From Treponema brennaborense (GTDB lineage Bacteria; Spirochaetota; Spirochaetia; Treponematales; Treponemataceae): 64,000 nt of DNA. Under the pieces are notes generated by a model. It was given only the letters and a program-made list of their open reading frames with translations, made no database searches and was not told the origin of the DNA. The stretch lies in the NCBI GenBank assembly GCA_023666275.1, contig JAMPCJ010000010.1:25798-89797 (forward strand), read 5' to 3'. Shown here piece after piece: positions 8,640 to 18,227 of the stretch (position 1 is the first letter of the stretch; each line of letters begins with the position of its first letter). The translations under genes were made by a program, and so were the position numbers.

Positions 8640-11276
8640 TCAGTCAAGAAGGAAATTATGATCAGGCTCTGTTTCTTCCCGACTTTCGGGAACGGCAAAC
8701 ATTTCGAATATGCCGTTATCGGCGCCGGTCGAAAAAATATCCGCATCTTCCGAAAGCGAAGCGGGGATTTGTTTCGATTCCGATGTATTTTTCGAACCGC
8801 CGCTTCCCGTTTCCAAAAACGATAAATCCAATTCAAGCGCGCCGCCGGATTCATTCAAAAACTCGAAGCCCTGAGCACCGGATCGGTATCTGTCAACAGA
8901 CAGGCGTTCAAGTCCCAGCGCTTTTGCCTGCACACGGTTTGAATGGAATTCGCACATTGTATCCGGCTGCGTGCCTTCAAGAAAATATTGGGTTGTTTTA
9001 TTATTTCCGCAGTCCGGAGTCAAAAGCTGTCCGGAAACGGAACAAACAACAGCCTGCACCAATCCTGTCTGCGGTACGGCAAATGCGCGGTACGGCAAAT
9101 CTTCATTGGCAATGCGCATATATTCACCCCAGGCAACGCCCGCAAGCGTAGATCCGGTAAGTTCCGTTCCGAGCGTCTGCCCTACTCTGTCGAATCCGAA
9201 CCAAACGGCGGTTGTTATATAAGGCGTATAGCCGACAGCCCAGGCGTCCGCCCAGTTTTGAGTTGTTCCTGTTTTTCCGGCGGCGGGCATTGTATACGAA
9301 CGTCCGTCTTTGGCGGTATATTTAAAGCGCGAGCCCCAGCCGGCACCGCGGGCAAGCGTTCCGATTCTTGCGCTGTTCATCAGTATGTCGGTCATGATGT
9401 ATGCGTTCTGCGGGCTGATAATCTGCGCCGCGCCGCCTTTCCGTTTTTGTTCCGTCCGCAGTTCCTGCTCCGGATTCAAAAACACTTTGCCGGTTCTGTC
9501 TTCCACAGACCGAATAGCAAACGGCGTTACTTCCCTGCCTTGATTCGCAAACACCGCAAACGCACGCGCCAGCTCGATCGGGCGCACGGAACACACGCCG
9601 AGCCCCAAAGGATACACTCGATTAAAGCCGCGCTCCGGCAGTTCTTCTGCGGGAATGCCGAGCAATGCCGCAGAACGTTCTATCGCCGCATCGAATCCGA
9701 CGCCTTCAAGCACTTTTATGGACGGCACATTCATTGAAGTAGCAAGTGCGTACCATAGCTGCACCTGCCCGGTCCATTCGCCCCTGAAATTCTGCGGTAT
9801 ATACGCATGCCCGTCGTCGGTATAAAACACGGTAGGCAAATCGTAAATAATCGACGAAGCAGTGAATTTCCGGCTGTCAATCGCCGCGGAATAATATAAC
9901 GGCTTGAATGTACTGCCCGGCTGAATTTTCGCCTGCACCGCACGGATAAATTGGTTTTCCGCATTAAATTCGCTGCCGCCGACAAGCGCCGTTATGTATC
10001 CGGTATCATTCTCGACGGAAATAAGCGTTCCCTCTATCGTCGTGCGGGTATTTTGTATTTTCTGGTTCGCGTTGACGCGGTTTATTACGCCTACTTTCAG
10101 CGATTCCATATTGAACATGAGCGACATCACGTCAAGCAGCGGATTTATTTCGTTTTTAAATGCGGAAACCGCAACCGTTTCATTGCGCTGTCTGGCAATT
10201 TTCAAATCGGGAATATTGAACACAAGAGAAACAAGTTCCGTAAACGGTATGTACATCGTGGCTGCATCGCTGCGGCGCGCACCGCTGGAACTTTGATACG
10301 ATCGGTTCGCATAGGCTATTTTTTCGGTCATGACATTTTGCGCGGCAAGCTGATTTTTCATATTCATTGTCGTATTCACGGTAAAACCGCCGGTATACAC
10401 ATCGAGCGTCCCGTAAATCATGGAAGTCAGCTGCCGCAGCACGTACTCGCTGAACCAGGGCGCTTTATCTTCACGCATAAAATATGCCGACGAACTGATG
10501 CGCGTATAATCGAATCCCGCCCAATAATCATCAAAAGACTGTTCCGCAGTTTCGCTTGAAAGATAATTATCGGCAACCATTTGATTCAGGACAGCCTGCT
10601 GGCGGTCCATGGCGCGGTTCGGATGATCAAACGGATTGTAATACGCGGGGTTCGACAGCTGAATAACAAGAATGGCAGCTTCAGCCGGCGTTATTTCCGC
10701 AGCATCGTGCCCGAAATAATATTTCGATGCGGCATTCACGCCGTAAGTGCCGCCGCCGAAATAAATTTTATTCAAATACAATTCAAGTATTTCTTTTTTC
10801 GAATAGCGGCGCTCCATTTGGATTGCCCACCACAATTCTTTCAATTTGCGGGAATAAGAAATATCCGAACGGTCGCAGTACAGCGTACCGGCAATCTGCT
10901 GCGTCAGCGTACTGCCGCCGCCGAGCGACATGCCGAAAATCCGTCCGAAAACGGCACGGAAAAGCGCCTTGAAACTAAAACCGTTGTGATTGAAAAAAAC
11001 GCGGTCTTCGCGTACTACAAGCGCATCAATCATGTGCTGCGGCAAAGTATTTATCGAAATCATTTCGCGTTTTTCATCGGACGAAAATTCCGTAATCAGT
11101 TCGCCGTTTATATCAAGAAGCCGTGTCGGAAGTGCGGGCTTAAATTCCGAAAACTGTTCGGTGCGGATTGTGTTCACCGTAGAGGCAAGCATGATTCCCA
11201 GTGCCGCACCCATAAAAACCGCGCAGAACATGGGAATGAAAACCAATACAACAGTTCTCTTTTTTATTTTTTCCAT
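8640..11276 (-). CDS. Class A penicillin-binding protein (PBP1A type)
   Basis: 878 residues; polymerises and cross-links peptidoglycan. N-terminal membrane anchor about 8-33. GT51 transglycosylase domain with the catalytic ED at 90-91 (VREDRVFF) and GGGSTLTQQ (119-127). Transpeptidase domain with SxxK (Ser455, PGSTFKP), SxN (SMN in ATSMNVPSI) and KTG (Lys668, GKTGTTQNWADAW). A low-complexity tail of about 100 residues ends the protein. The reading direction is from 11276 down, followed closely by the membrane ParB-like gene, with which it probably forms an operon. Confidence 0.95.
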   Translation of the reverse strand: MEKIKKRTVVLVFIPMFCAVFMGAALGIMLASTVNTIRTEQFSEFKPALPTRLLDINGELITEFSSDEKREMISINTLPQHMIDALVVREDRVFFNHNGFSFKALFRAVFGRIFGMSLGGGSTLTQQIAGTLYCDRSDISYSRKLKELWWAIQMERRYSKKEILELYLNKIYFGGGTYGVNAASKYYFGHDAAEITPAEAAILVIQLSNPAYYNPFDHPNRAMDRQQAVLNQMVADNYLSSETAEQSFDDYWAGFDYTRISSSAYFMREDKAPWFSEYVLRQLTSMIYGTLDVYTGGFTVNTTMNMKNQLAAQNVMTEKIAYANRSYQSSSGARRSDAATMYIPFTELVSLVFNIPDLKIARQRNETVAVSAFKNEINPLLDVMSLMFNMESLKVGVINRVNANQKIQNTRTTIEGTLISVENDTGYITALVGGSEFNAENQFIRAVQAKIQPGSTFKPLYYSAAIDSRKFTASSIIYDLPTVFYTDDGHAYIPQNFRGEWTGQVQLWYALATSMNVPSIKVLEGVGFDAAIERSAALLGIPAEELPERGFNRVYPLGLGVCSVRPIELARAFAVFANQGREVTPFAIRSVEDRTGKVFLNPEQELRTEQKRKGGAAQIISPQNAYIMTDILMNSARIGTLARGAGWGSRFKYTAKDGRSYTMPAAGKTGTTQNWADAWAVGYTPYITTAVWFGFDRVGQTLGTELTGSTLAGVAWGEYMRIANEDLPYRAFAVPQTGLVQAVVCSVSGQLLTPDCGNNKTTQYFLEGTQPDTMCEFHSNRVQAKALGLERLSVDRYRSGAQGFEFLNESGGALELDLSFLETGSGGSKNTSESKQIPASLSEDADIFSTGADNGIFEMFAVPESREETEPDHNFLLD

Positions 11277-11383
11277 AACGGCATATTATTATCAAAAATG
11301 CAATAAAATACAAGAGAGAATGAATGGAGCGGCGAAGACACAAAGCACGCGAATACAACGAAAACAGCGCACGCAGGGTTCGA

Positions 11384-12028
11384 TTATTTGCGGACTACGT
11401 TGTTTTTGGGACAAATATCCGCAATCAAACAGGCATCACAGGCGGGAGCGCGGGCAGTACACACGTATCTGCCGTGCAAAATCAGCCAGTGATGAGCGTG
11501 AAGCAGATATTCGGACGGAATGCGTGCAAGCAGATCCTGTTCCACTGCCGCCGGAGTGCTTCCGCCGGACAAGCCCATCCGCGGCGAAATGCGGAGCAGA
11601 TGCGTGTCAACGGGCATTACCGGCTTGCCGTAGACAACATTGAGGATGACATTTGCTGTTTTCCGTCCGACGCCGGGAAGCCGCTGCAAATCTTCCATAG
11701 TATCGGGAACTTTTGAATGAAATTGTTCCGCCAGCATTTTGCTCATTGCAATAATGTGCTGCGCTTTTACGCGATACAAGCCGATCGACTTTATATACGG
11801 AATAAGCCCGCTTTCGCCCAAAGCCATCATTTTTTCCGGCGTATCGGCAGCCGCATACAGCGCGGCAGCAGCTTTATTCACGCTTTTATCGGTGGCTTGA
11901 GCGGAAAGCATCACGGAAACCAGCATAGTAAACGGATTCGGTGCGATAAGTTCCGTTTTGGGCTCCGGATTTCGATTCCTGAAACGATCGAAAACCGTCC
12001 GTATTTCCGCATCTGTTAAAAAACGCAT
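11384..12028 (-). CDS. nth: Endonuclease III
   Basis: 214 residues; DNA glycosylase/AP lyase for oxidised pyrimidines. Helix-hairpin-helix LPGVGRKTAN (117-126) with catalytic Lys123, catalytic Asp141 in PVDTHLLR, and a C-terminal iron-sulfur loop Cys190-X6-Cys197-X2-Cys200-X5-Cys206. All key residues are present and the length is normal. It starts 15 bases after the metK stop on the same strand and is likely co-transcribed with it. Confidence 0.96.
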   Translation of the reverse strand: MRFLTDAEIRTVFDRFRNRNPEPKTELIAPNPFTMLVSVMLSAQATDKSVNKAAAALYAAADTPEKMMALGESGLIPYIKSIGLYRVKAQHIIAMSKMLAEQFHSKVPDTMEDLQRLPGVGRKTANVILNVVYGKPVMPVDTHLLRISPRMGLSGGSTPAAVEQDLLARIPSEYLLHAHHWLILHGRYVCTARAPACDACLIADICPKNNVVRK

Positions 12029-12043
12029 ACCGGCGGCCGCAAT

Positions 12044-13213
12044 TTATTTCAGCGCTTTTTTCAGTGCGTCGGCTTTATCTGTTTTTTCCCAGCTGAATTC
12101 TTCGCGCCCGAAATGCCCGTAAGACGCAGTGGACTGATATATCGGCTTTTTCAAATCGAGCGTCTGCACAATGCCTGCCGGCGAACAATCAAAAACATTT
12201 TGAACCGCGTCTGCGATATGCGCCGGCGGGACTGTTTCCGTTCCGAACGTATCGACCATAACAGAAACGGGGAACGGAACGCCGATTGCATAAGCAAGCT
12301 GCACTTCGCAGCGTTCCGCCAATCCGGCAGCCACAATATTTTTTGCAATATAGCGCGCCATATATGCAGCGGATCTGTCTACTTTAGACGGATCTTTTCC
12401 CGAAAAACAGCCGCCGCCGTGCCGTCCCATGCCGCCGTATGTGTCGACAATGATTTTTCTGCCGGTCAAGCCGGTATCGCCGAACGGACCGCCGATGGCA
12501 AAACGTCCCGTCGGATTGATGAAAAACCGTGTTTTTTCGTCAAGCAAACCGGTAGGCGCAAGTTCCGGTTTTATAATTTCTTCTATTATACTTTCTTTCA
12601 GCGTGTCATAAGCAATATCGGGGCTGTGCTGATGCGAAACAACAACCGTGTCTATGCGCAGCGGTTTTTGCCCCTCATATTCTATTGTTACCTGGCTTTT
12701 TGAATCGGGACGGAGCCACGGAAGTTTTTTTTCTTTCCGCAGTTTGGCCGCCCGCCGCAGGATTTTATGCGCGTACATAATCGGTGCAGGCATAAGCTCC
12801 GGCGTTTCGGAACAGGCAAAACCGAACATCATTCCCTGATCGCCGGCGCCCTGCTTTCCTTGGTATTCACTGAGACCGCAGCCGGCAACTCCTTGATTTA
12901 TATCGGAAGACTGCGAATGTATCATGTTCATCACAGCCATAGAATCGCAGTCAAGTCCGAATTCCGCGTCTGTATATCCGATTTCGCGGGCAATAGAACG
13001 CGCGATGGATTGAACATCAACAAATGTGTGTGTTGTTATTTCTCCGCCGACAAGAACAAGCGCCGTTGAAGCGAACGTTTCGCAGGCAACATGGCTTTCC
13101 GGATCATCGCGAAGACAGGCATCAAGTATTGCGTCGGAAATTTGATCACATAATTTATCGGGATGACCTTCACCGACGGATTCTGATGTAAACAAATAAT
13201 GTTCTTTTTTCAT
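12044..13213 (-). CDS. metK: S-adenosylmethionine synthetase
   Basis: 389 residues; makes SAM from methionine and ATP. Family motifs: GEGHPDK near residue 14, [10 protein letters not shown] (ATP-binding hexapeptide region, near 120) and [19 protein letters not shown] (P-loop region, near 267). Preceded by an AGGAGT ribosome site. The short leader (about 40 bases after the predicted promoter) leaves no room for a SAM riboswitch. It heads a metK-nth unit and is divergent from the CBM48 gene. Confidence 0.97.
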   Translation of the reverse strand: MKKEHYLFTSESVGEGHPDKLCDQISDAILDACLRDDPESHVACETFASTALVLVGGEITTHTFVDVQSIARSIAREIGYTDAEFGLDCDSMAVMNMIHSQSSDINQGVAGCGLSEYQGKQGAGDQGMMFGFACSETPELMPAPIMYAHKILRRAAKLRKEKKLPWLRPDSKSQVTIEYEGQKPLRIDTVVVSHQHSPDIAYDTLKESIIEEIIKPELAPTGLLDEKTRFFINPTGRFAIGGPFGDTGLTGRKIIVDTYGGMGRHGGGCFSGKDPSKVDRSAAYMARYIAKNIVAAGLAERCEVQLAYAIGVPFPVSVMVDTFGTETVPPAHIADAVQNVFDCSPAGIVQTLDLKKPIYQSTASYGHFGREEFSWEKTDKADALKKALK

Positions 13214-13264
13214 ACAAAACTCCTAAACAAAACAGATATCCTCTACACAATAATGATAAAATAT

Positions 13265-13291
13265 ATTATACTATCTCCAGCTTATGTGCAA
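13265..13291 (-). promoter_or_regulatory. Predicted sigma-70 promoter of metK
   Basis: On the minus strand TTGCAC (13291-13286) and TATAAT (13270-13265) are separated by 15 bases, short of the optimum, inside the 101-base divergent region between metK and the CBM48 gene. The perfect -10 makes a promoter likely; the -35 assignment is less sure. Confidence 0.5.
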
Positions 13292-13314
13292 GCAAAAACA
13301 AAGGGAGGCGATAT

Positions 13315-13623
13315 ATGGCTTTATATAAGACATATCATAAAACGCAAAAAACGTGTAACGTAACTTTCGAGATTTCCGCCGAAGCGGCAAAAGGTGCGAA
13401 AGAAGTATGGCTCGCAGGAGATTTCAACAGCTGGAGCAGCGTCGATACGCCGATGAAAAAACAGGCGGACGGCAGTTTCAAAACGAAGCTGACGCTTGAA
13501 ACCGGAAAAGAATATCAATTCCGCTATCTTCTTGACGGCAAACAGTGGGAAAATGATTGGGCTGCCGATAAATATGTACCGGCGCCGTTTTCATGCACAG
13601 ACAATTCGGTTGTTATTGTCTGA
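13315..13623 (+). CDS. Free-standing CBM48 / AMPK-type glycogen-binding domain protein
   Basis: 102 residues with GGGAGG 7 bases before the ATG. The whole protein is one carbohydrate-binding module: VWLAGDFNSWSSVDTPMKK (about 31-49), a glycan-contacting Lys/Trp region, and FRYLLDGKQWENDWAADKY (68-86). This fold binds alpha-glucans such as glycogen and is normally attached to branching enzymes or debranching enzymes; here no enzyme is attached. Similar stand-alone proteins exist in bacteria without a firm role. Its last 11 bases overlap the convergent apbE gene. Confidence 0.88.
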   Translation: MALYKTYHKTQKTCNVTFEISAEAAKGAKEVWLAGDFNSWSSVDTPMKKQADGSFKTKLTLETGKEYQFRYLLDGKQWENDWAADKYVPAPFSCTDNSVVIV

Positions 13624-14713
13624 CATCATGTTCCGGCAGCGGCGCGATTCTGTGAAATGATGCATCCAGCACATCGATTTTTACATCGGAATGCACCGTT
13701 GTCATAATTTCTTTATTTTTCAATACACAGATGCCGGCAGCAATTGCGTTGCCGGAAACTTCGGCAGAAAGCAGCGCAAAGCCTTTTTCTTCGCCGAGTA
13801 CAAAAACAGCGGTTGCAAGCGCATCCGCAAGCATTGAAGATTCCCCGATAACAGTACAAGACGCAAGATTATTCCGCACCGGCAAGCCTGTTGCCGGATC
13901 GAATATATGATGATAAATAACGCCGCCACGTTCAAAATATCTTTCGTATATTCCCGATGTAACAACCGTTTTTCCGGCAAGTTCGGCCGCGATAATCGGC
14001 GGATTTGCGGGTTCAAGCGGATTTTTTATGCCGACGCGCCAGGGCGACGGAGTGCTCCCGACAATTTTTTCGCCGAATGCATAAATATTTCCGCCTAAAT
14101 CAATGAGCGCGCGCGGGATATTCCGGCGGCGCAGTATTTTTACCAGTTCATCGGCGGCGTATCCTTTTGCGATGCCGCCTGCGTCCAAAAACATGCCTTC
14201 TTTTTCAAGAAAAACCGTACCGCAGGTTTCGTCGATATGCAGAAACCGGTAATCGACAAGCGGCAGAACCGCTTCGATTTCCGCATCCGAGGGCACGTAA
14301 CCGTCGGAAACAGTTCCGGTTTCCATATCGGTAACGGAAACCTGCCACAAGCGCGCAATTGCGCCGACAGTCGGATCAAACGCGCCGCCGGTTTTTTCGG
14401 CAATCAGTTTTGCGGCGGAAAGGACGGCAATTGTGTCCTCGGAAACAGCGACAGGATGCATTCCCGCAGCCGAGTGGATTGCGGCGATGTCGGAATCGGT
14501 TCTGTGCGCGCTCAAGCGGCTGTCTATTTCTTTTAAGCGGGCATACAGTTCATCGTACAACTCGGCAGAACCGCTGTCAAACAAATTGACGGAACAGACC
14601 GTTCCGAGCGCAAGATATGTGCGAGGCGGCATGCTGTGTTTCTGCCTGCATGACAGCAGGGAACAGATGCACAGCACAAATCGAACCGCAAAAAAAACAC
14701 GGCGCATATTCAT
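13613..14713 (-). CDS. apbE: FAD:protein FMN transferase lipoprotein (ApbE family)
   Basis: 366 residues. Lipobox SLLSC with Cys22 marks an exported lipoprotein. ApbE motifs follow: SRLSAHRTDSDI near residue 70, GGAFDPTVG near 109, GGIAKGYAAD near 184, and the Mg2+ site IYHHIFDPATG near 275. The enzyme attaches FMN to Thr/Ser of exported or membrane flavoproteins such as Rnf or Nqr subunits; no such target is visible in this window. It lies 14 bases after aspS on the same strand. Confidence 0.93.
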   Translation of the reverse strand: MNMRRVFFAVRFVLCICSLLSCRQKHSMPPRTYLALGTVCSVNLFDSGSAELYDELYARLKEIDSRLSAHRTDSDIAAIHSAAGMHPVAVSEDTIAVLSAAKLIAEKTGGAFDPTVGAIARLWQVSVTDMETGTVSDGYVPSDAEIEAVLPLVDYRFLHIDETCGTVFLEKEGMFLDAGGIAKGYAADELVKILRRRNIPRALIDLGGNIYAFGEKIVGSTPSPWRVGIKNPLEPANPPIIAAELAGKTVVTSGIYERYFERGGVIYHHIFDPATGLPVRNNLASCTVIGESSMLADALATAVFVLGEEKGFALLSAEVSGNAIAAGICVLKNKEIMTTVHSDVKIDVLDASFHRIAPLPEHDVRQ

Positions 14714-14727
14714 CCTGCGTTTTCCTG

Positions 14728-16557
14728 CTATGGAAGCTGAACGGACGGCGGATCCTGAACCGATAAATGCAAATCGCGCAGCTGGCTTTCGTCGATTTCA
14801 GACGGGCATTCGTCCATGGGACTGACCGCAAACGTATTTTTTGGAAATGCAATTACTTCCCGAATGGAATTTTCCCTGCACATAAGCATGCACAAGCGGT
14901 CAAGTCCGGGAGCTATTCCTCCGTGCGGCGGCGCGCCGTATTTCATTGCTTCCGTAAGAAAGCCGAATTTTTTCTGTCCTTCGGCTTCGTCGAAACCGAC
15001 TATTTTGAAAATGCGTTTTTGCAGTTCGGGATCATGAATGCGGATAGAACCTGACGCAAGTTCATAGCCGTTCAGCACCAGATCGTACAAATCGCCTTTT
15101 ACGCTGCCGGGATCGGATTCCAGCGAATCGAGATATTTTTCCTGCGGCATAGTAAACATGTGATGTTCCGTATCCCATTTATTTTCGTCTTCATTCCAGG
15201 AAAACATCGGGAAATCGATTATCCAGGCAAACGCCCAGGCGTCGGAATCGCATAAGCCGAGTTCATGGCCGATTTTCAAACGCACGGCGCCCAGCGCAGT
15301 GCACGCGGTTTTCCGCTTTTTATCGGCAACGAATAAAAGCAAGTCGCCGGGAGCCGCGTTTAAGGAAGTGCATATTGTCCGCGCGTGTTCCGCAAAAAAC
15401 TTGCCGAGCCCGCCTTCAAGCAGCGGATTTTCCGCAGAACCGGCAACTTTCATCCAGCCGAGCCCTTTTGCTTTGTAAATTTTCGCAGCGGCGTCGAGTT
15501 CGTCAATCCGTTTGCGGCTGAATTTTTCCGCGGCGCCGGGAACAACAAGCGCTTTTACCGCGCCGGCGGTTTTTCCGCTTTCATCGGGAATCAGTGCGTC
15601 TTTGAATGCCTGAAAATCACCGAGTTCCGCCATAAATGCGGCATCCTGCATTTTCAGATCAAAACGAAGATCCGGCTTATCGCTGCCGTACCAGTTCATC
15701 GCGTCATCGTAGGCAATTCGCGGAAAATGCGCAGGCAGGCGGACATTCAGCGCTTCTTCGAAAACGGCGCTCATCAGTCCTTCCGTCATCGACAGAACAT
15801 CATCCCGCGAAACAAAACTCATTTCCATGTCTATCTGCGTGAATTCCGGCTGACGGTCGCCGCGTGCGTCTTCATCGCGGTAGCAGCGGGCAATTTGAAA
15901 ATAGCGGTCAAAGCCGGAACACATGAGAATCTGTTTGTACAGCTGCGGCGACTGCGGAAGCGCGTAAAATTTTCCCGGATACAAGCGGCTCGGCACAAGA
16001 TAATCGCGCGCGCCTTCCGGCGTGGATTTTATAAACGTAGGCGTTTCGATTTCATAAAAACCGTTTGCATCGAGATATTTGCGGGCAGCGAACGCGACTT
16101 TATGGCGCAGCGCAAGATGCTGCTGCATTTTTGCCGAACGGAGATCCAAATAGCGGTATTTCAAGCGCAAATCTTCGTTCGGAATAACGGGGGAGCCGTC
16201 TTTGTTCAATTCATCAATCATAAACGGCAGAACAGCCGCTTTCCCGAGGATTTCGACGGCAGAAGCGGAAACTTCGATTTCGCCGGTAAGCATGTCCGCG
16301 TTTATCATGGAATCGGGACGAAGCCTGACCGTTCCGCAAACCGCGACGCAGTATTCCATGCGCAGGTCTTTTGCGGAAGCGGCAAGCGCGGCGGGAGAAT
16401 CCGCATCAATCACAACTTGCGTAACTCCGTATCTGTCCCGCAAATTGATAAACGTAATGCCGCCGTGTTCCCTGATACGGTGGATCCAGCCATTCAATAT
16501 AACAGTTTTTCCCTCATCCGCTTTGCGCAGCGCGCCGCAGGTATGAGTGCGTTTCAT
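14728..16557 (-). CDS. aspS: Aspartyl-tRNA synthetase
   Basis: 609 residues from the chosen start. N-terminal OB-fold anticodon domain (GWIHRIREHGGITFINLRD), class II core with motif 2 FQIARCYRDEDARGDRQPEF, QSPQ aspartate loop (GALPQSPQLYKQ type sequence), bacterial GAD insertion (about 300-430) and C-terminal motif 3 GLDRLCMLM. I chose ATG 16557 (MKRTHTCG), preceded by GGAAACA. An ATG three codons upstream (16566) would sit at the predicted transcription start, and still longer frames run through the promoter. It precedes apbE in a likely operon. Confidence 0.95.
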   Translation of the reverse strand: MKRTHTCGALRKADEGKTVILNGWIHRIREHGGITFINLRDRYGVTQVVIDADSPAALAASAKDLRMEYCVAVCGTVRLRPDSMINADMLTGEIEVSASAVEILGKAAVLPFMIDELNKDGSPVIPNEDLRLKYRYLDLRSAKMQQHLALRHKVAFAARKYLDANGFYEIETPTFIKSTPEGARDYLVPSRLYPGKFYALPQSPQLYKQILMCSGFDRYFQIARCYRDEDARGDRQPEFTQIDMEMSFVSRDDVLSMTEGLMSAVFEEALNVRLPAHFPRIAYDDAMNWYGSDKPDLRFDLKMQDAAFMAELGDFQAFKDALIPDESGKTAGAVKALVVPGAAEKFSRKRIDELDAAAKIYKAKGLGWMKVAGSAENPLLEGGLGKFFAEHARTICTSLNAAPGDLLLFVADKKRKTACTALGAVRLKIGHELGLCDSDAWAFAWIIDFPMFSWNEDENKWDTEHHMFTMPQEKYLDSLESDPGSVKGDLYDLVLNGYELASGSIRIHDPELQKRIFKIVGFDEAEGQKKFGFLTEAMKYGAPPHGGIAPGLDRLCMLMCRENSIREVIAFPKNTFAVSPMDECPSEIDESQLRDLHLSVQDPPSVQLP

Positions 16558-16572
16558 TGTTTCCATACGTAT

Positions 16573-16602
16573 ATAATACCGTGTTCGGCGCCATTGTTTC
16601 AA
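16573..16602 (-). promoter_or_regulatory. Predicted promoter of aspS
   Basis: Minus strand TTGAAA (16602-16597), an 18-base spacer and TATTAT (16578-16573). Transcription would begin close to 16566, giving a very short leader and supporting the start codon at 16557. Confidence 0.55.
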
Positions 16603-16691
16603 GGTTCAACAAAACGCACGGCGCAGGAAACGGCGGGGAAGCAATGCACGGCACACAGCGGCAATGTGCGCAAAACGGCTGACCGGTGATG

Positions 16692-18227
16692 TTATCTGGC
16701 AGAGAAAAAATTATACAAAGTGATGCCCAGCGTCGAAACCGAAACCGTCATTGTAACCAGCGACGAATATCGGTTGACAAAATAAATAAGCCGCGTAGCA
16801 GGAACCGAAATAACCGCTTCGGGAGGAATCGGTTCCGTTCGTGAAATAGGATTGTTGTTCAAATCGTGTAGCTTGACTCTTCTTCCGCTTGTTGCTTCGT
16901 CATTAAATCCGCCGGCAAGATTTATGTAATATTCATAATAACGACCGGGCACGTAGGGATATTTTCCGGGAATTTTCACCTGCCCCGCAACGACGACAAA
17001 ATACTGCTTAAACGGAATAATAAGTCTGTCGCCGCTTTCAAGCACAATATCGGCGGAAAAATCGCCTTTATACAAAATCTTCTGCAAATCAATCGGAATT
17101 ACCTGCGTTCCGCGCATCACGTATGAATTTTCAAGGTCTGCCGACGGCTGAATATGCGATGCATACGTATATACCGCGGTACTAAGCGATTCTCCGCTGT
17201 AAAACCGATGCGTAATCTTTTGAGCACCCTCGACCTGAACAGTACCCTGCACCTGAATAGAATTATCGGCATCAATGGCACCTTCTATTTCCAAAATGTT
17301 CATTTTGTCTTTTTTGCTGAAAATCTGCACGGCATCGCCGTCTTTCAGGTCATAAGACTGCAATTCTTCAAAAGTCCCTTCCTTTGTGCTTCCCTGCAAA
17401 TCCGTTTCCGAAGAAAGGCATTTTATTACAAAACGGGACGGATCGGCTTCGTTTGTAAAACCGCCGCCGTATTTTTCAACTATTTCTTTGATGCCCTCTC
17501 CGGCAAGCAGCTGGTAATTGCCCGGACGGTACACTGTTCCGGAAATAGAAACGCGGCGTTCCGCACAGCCGACCGTTATCGTACAGCCCGGTATCACATA
17601 CGGATTTTTGGTAAAATCGCCGTTCCGCGTTGCTTCGTATAAATCGCACAGGATTTCTTTGCCGTCGGGCATAAGCAGGCGCACATCGCGCAAAGACGAC
17701 TGAGATGTCAATTTTCCATCCAGCACATCGGAAACACGGGAAAGACCGTACGCGTTTACCAAAGCGGATTCATTTACTTCGCCCCTAACCAGTACCGTGA
17801 ACATGCCGGGGGACGTCAGTACGAACTGTACTCCCGACAGCGGATAATTTTTGGAAACAAGTTTTTCGACTTGATCCTTGAGCGCAAGCAAAGTTTGTCC
17901 GCGCGCATTCAAAATACCCAAATTATGGACTTTCAGCATATAATTCGCATCAAGCATAAGCGTAGTGCTGACGGGCGTTGTTCCGGCGATATACGCAAGC
18001 TGGTACACATCGCCGGGCGTTGCGGGATAGTCCGACGTGGACATAGCAAGACGCAGAATGCCGGCGGAATCCCCTGACAAGTCCGTTTCTCCGAAAAGCG
18101 AAAGAGAAATACCGGAATTATTTGCCGATGAAGAAGAAGACGATGAAGTGCTTGAGAAATTTTGAGTCCAGACGGCTGAAAGCAAAAACAGACAGCATAT
18201 CCTGCAAAGTTGTCTTTTTATACCCAT
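16692..18227 (-). CDS. Polysaccharide export protein with SLBB domains (Wza-like)
   Basis: 511 residues. The start ATG at 18227 overlaps the wzz stop (TAATG), so the longer upstream frame is rejected. Signal peptide of about 23 residues, a Ser-rich linker, a poly-export N domain (YPATPGDVYQLAYIAG) and SLBB beta-grasp modules such as RRVSISGTVYRPGNYQLLAG and VVVAGQVKIPGKYPYVPG with GGGF/GGFN turns. A short hydrophobic C-terminus (TMTVSVSTLGITLYNFF) may be a membrane anchor. Such proteins form the outer channel for capsule or exopolysaccharide; the partner Wzz is the preceding gene. No glycosyltransferases are adjacent. Confidence 0.87.
   Translation of the reverse strand: MGIKRQLCRICCLFLLSAVWTQNFSSTSSSSSSSANNSGISLSLFGETDLSGDSAGILRLAMSTSDYPATPGDVYQLAYIAGTTPVSTTLMLDANYMLKVHNLGILNARGQTLLALKDQVEKLVSKNYPLSGVQFVLTSPGMFTVLVRGEVNESALVNAYGLSRVSDVLDGKLTSQSSLRDVRLLMPDGKEILCDLYEATRNGDFTKNPYVIPGCTITVGCAERRVSISGTVYRPGNYQLLAGEGIKEIVEKYGGGFTNEADPSRFVIKCLSSETDLQGSTKEGTFEELQSYDLKDGDAVQIFSKKDKMNILEIEGAIDADNSIQVQGTVQVEGAQKITHRFYSGESLSTAVYTYASHIQPSADLENSYVMRGTQVIPIDLQKILYKGDFSADIVLESGDRLIIPFKQYFVVVAGQVKIPGKYPYVPGRYYEYYINLAGGFNDEATSGRRVKLHDLNNNPISRTEPIPPEAVISVPATRLIYFVNRYSSLVTMTVSVSTLGITLYNFFSAR

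Noticed and set aside
13214..13314. SAM riboswitch before metK
   Set aside because: The region is only 101 bases, shared with a divergent gene, with a predicted promoter close to the start; no riboswitch-like helices are seen.
15385..16689. Long open frame opposite aspS on the plus strand
   Set aside because: It is antisense to a certain gene, has a basic low-quality composition and no ribosome site; codon bias of the real gene keeps this frame open. The same applies to long antisense frames opposite pepT, tolC, murA and the ankyrin gene.
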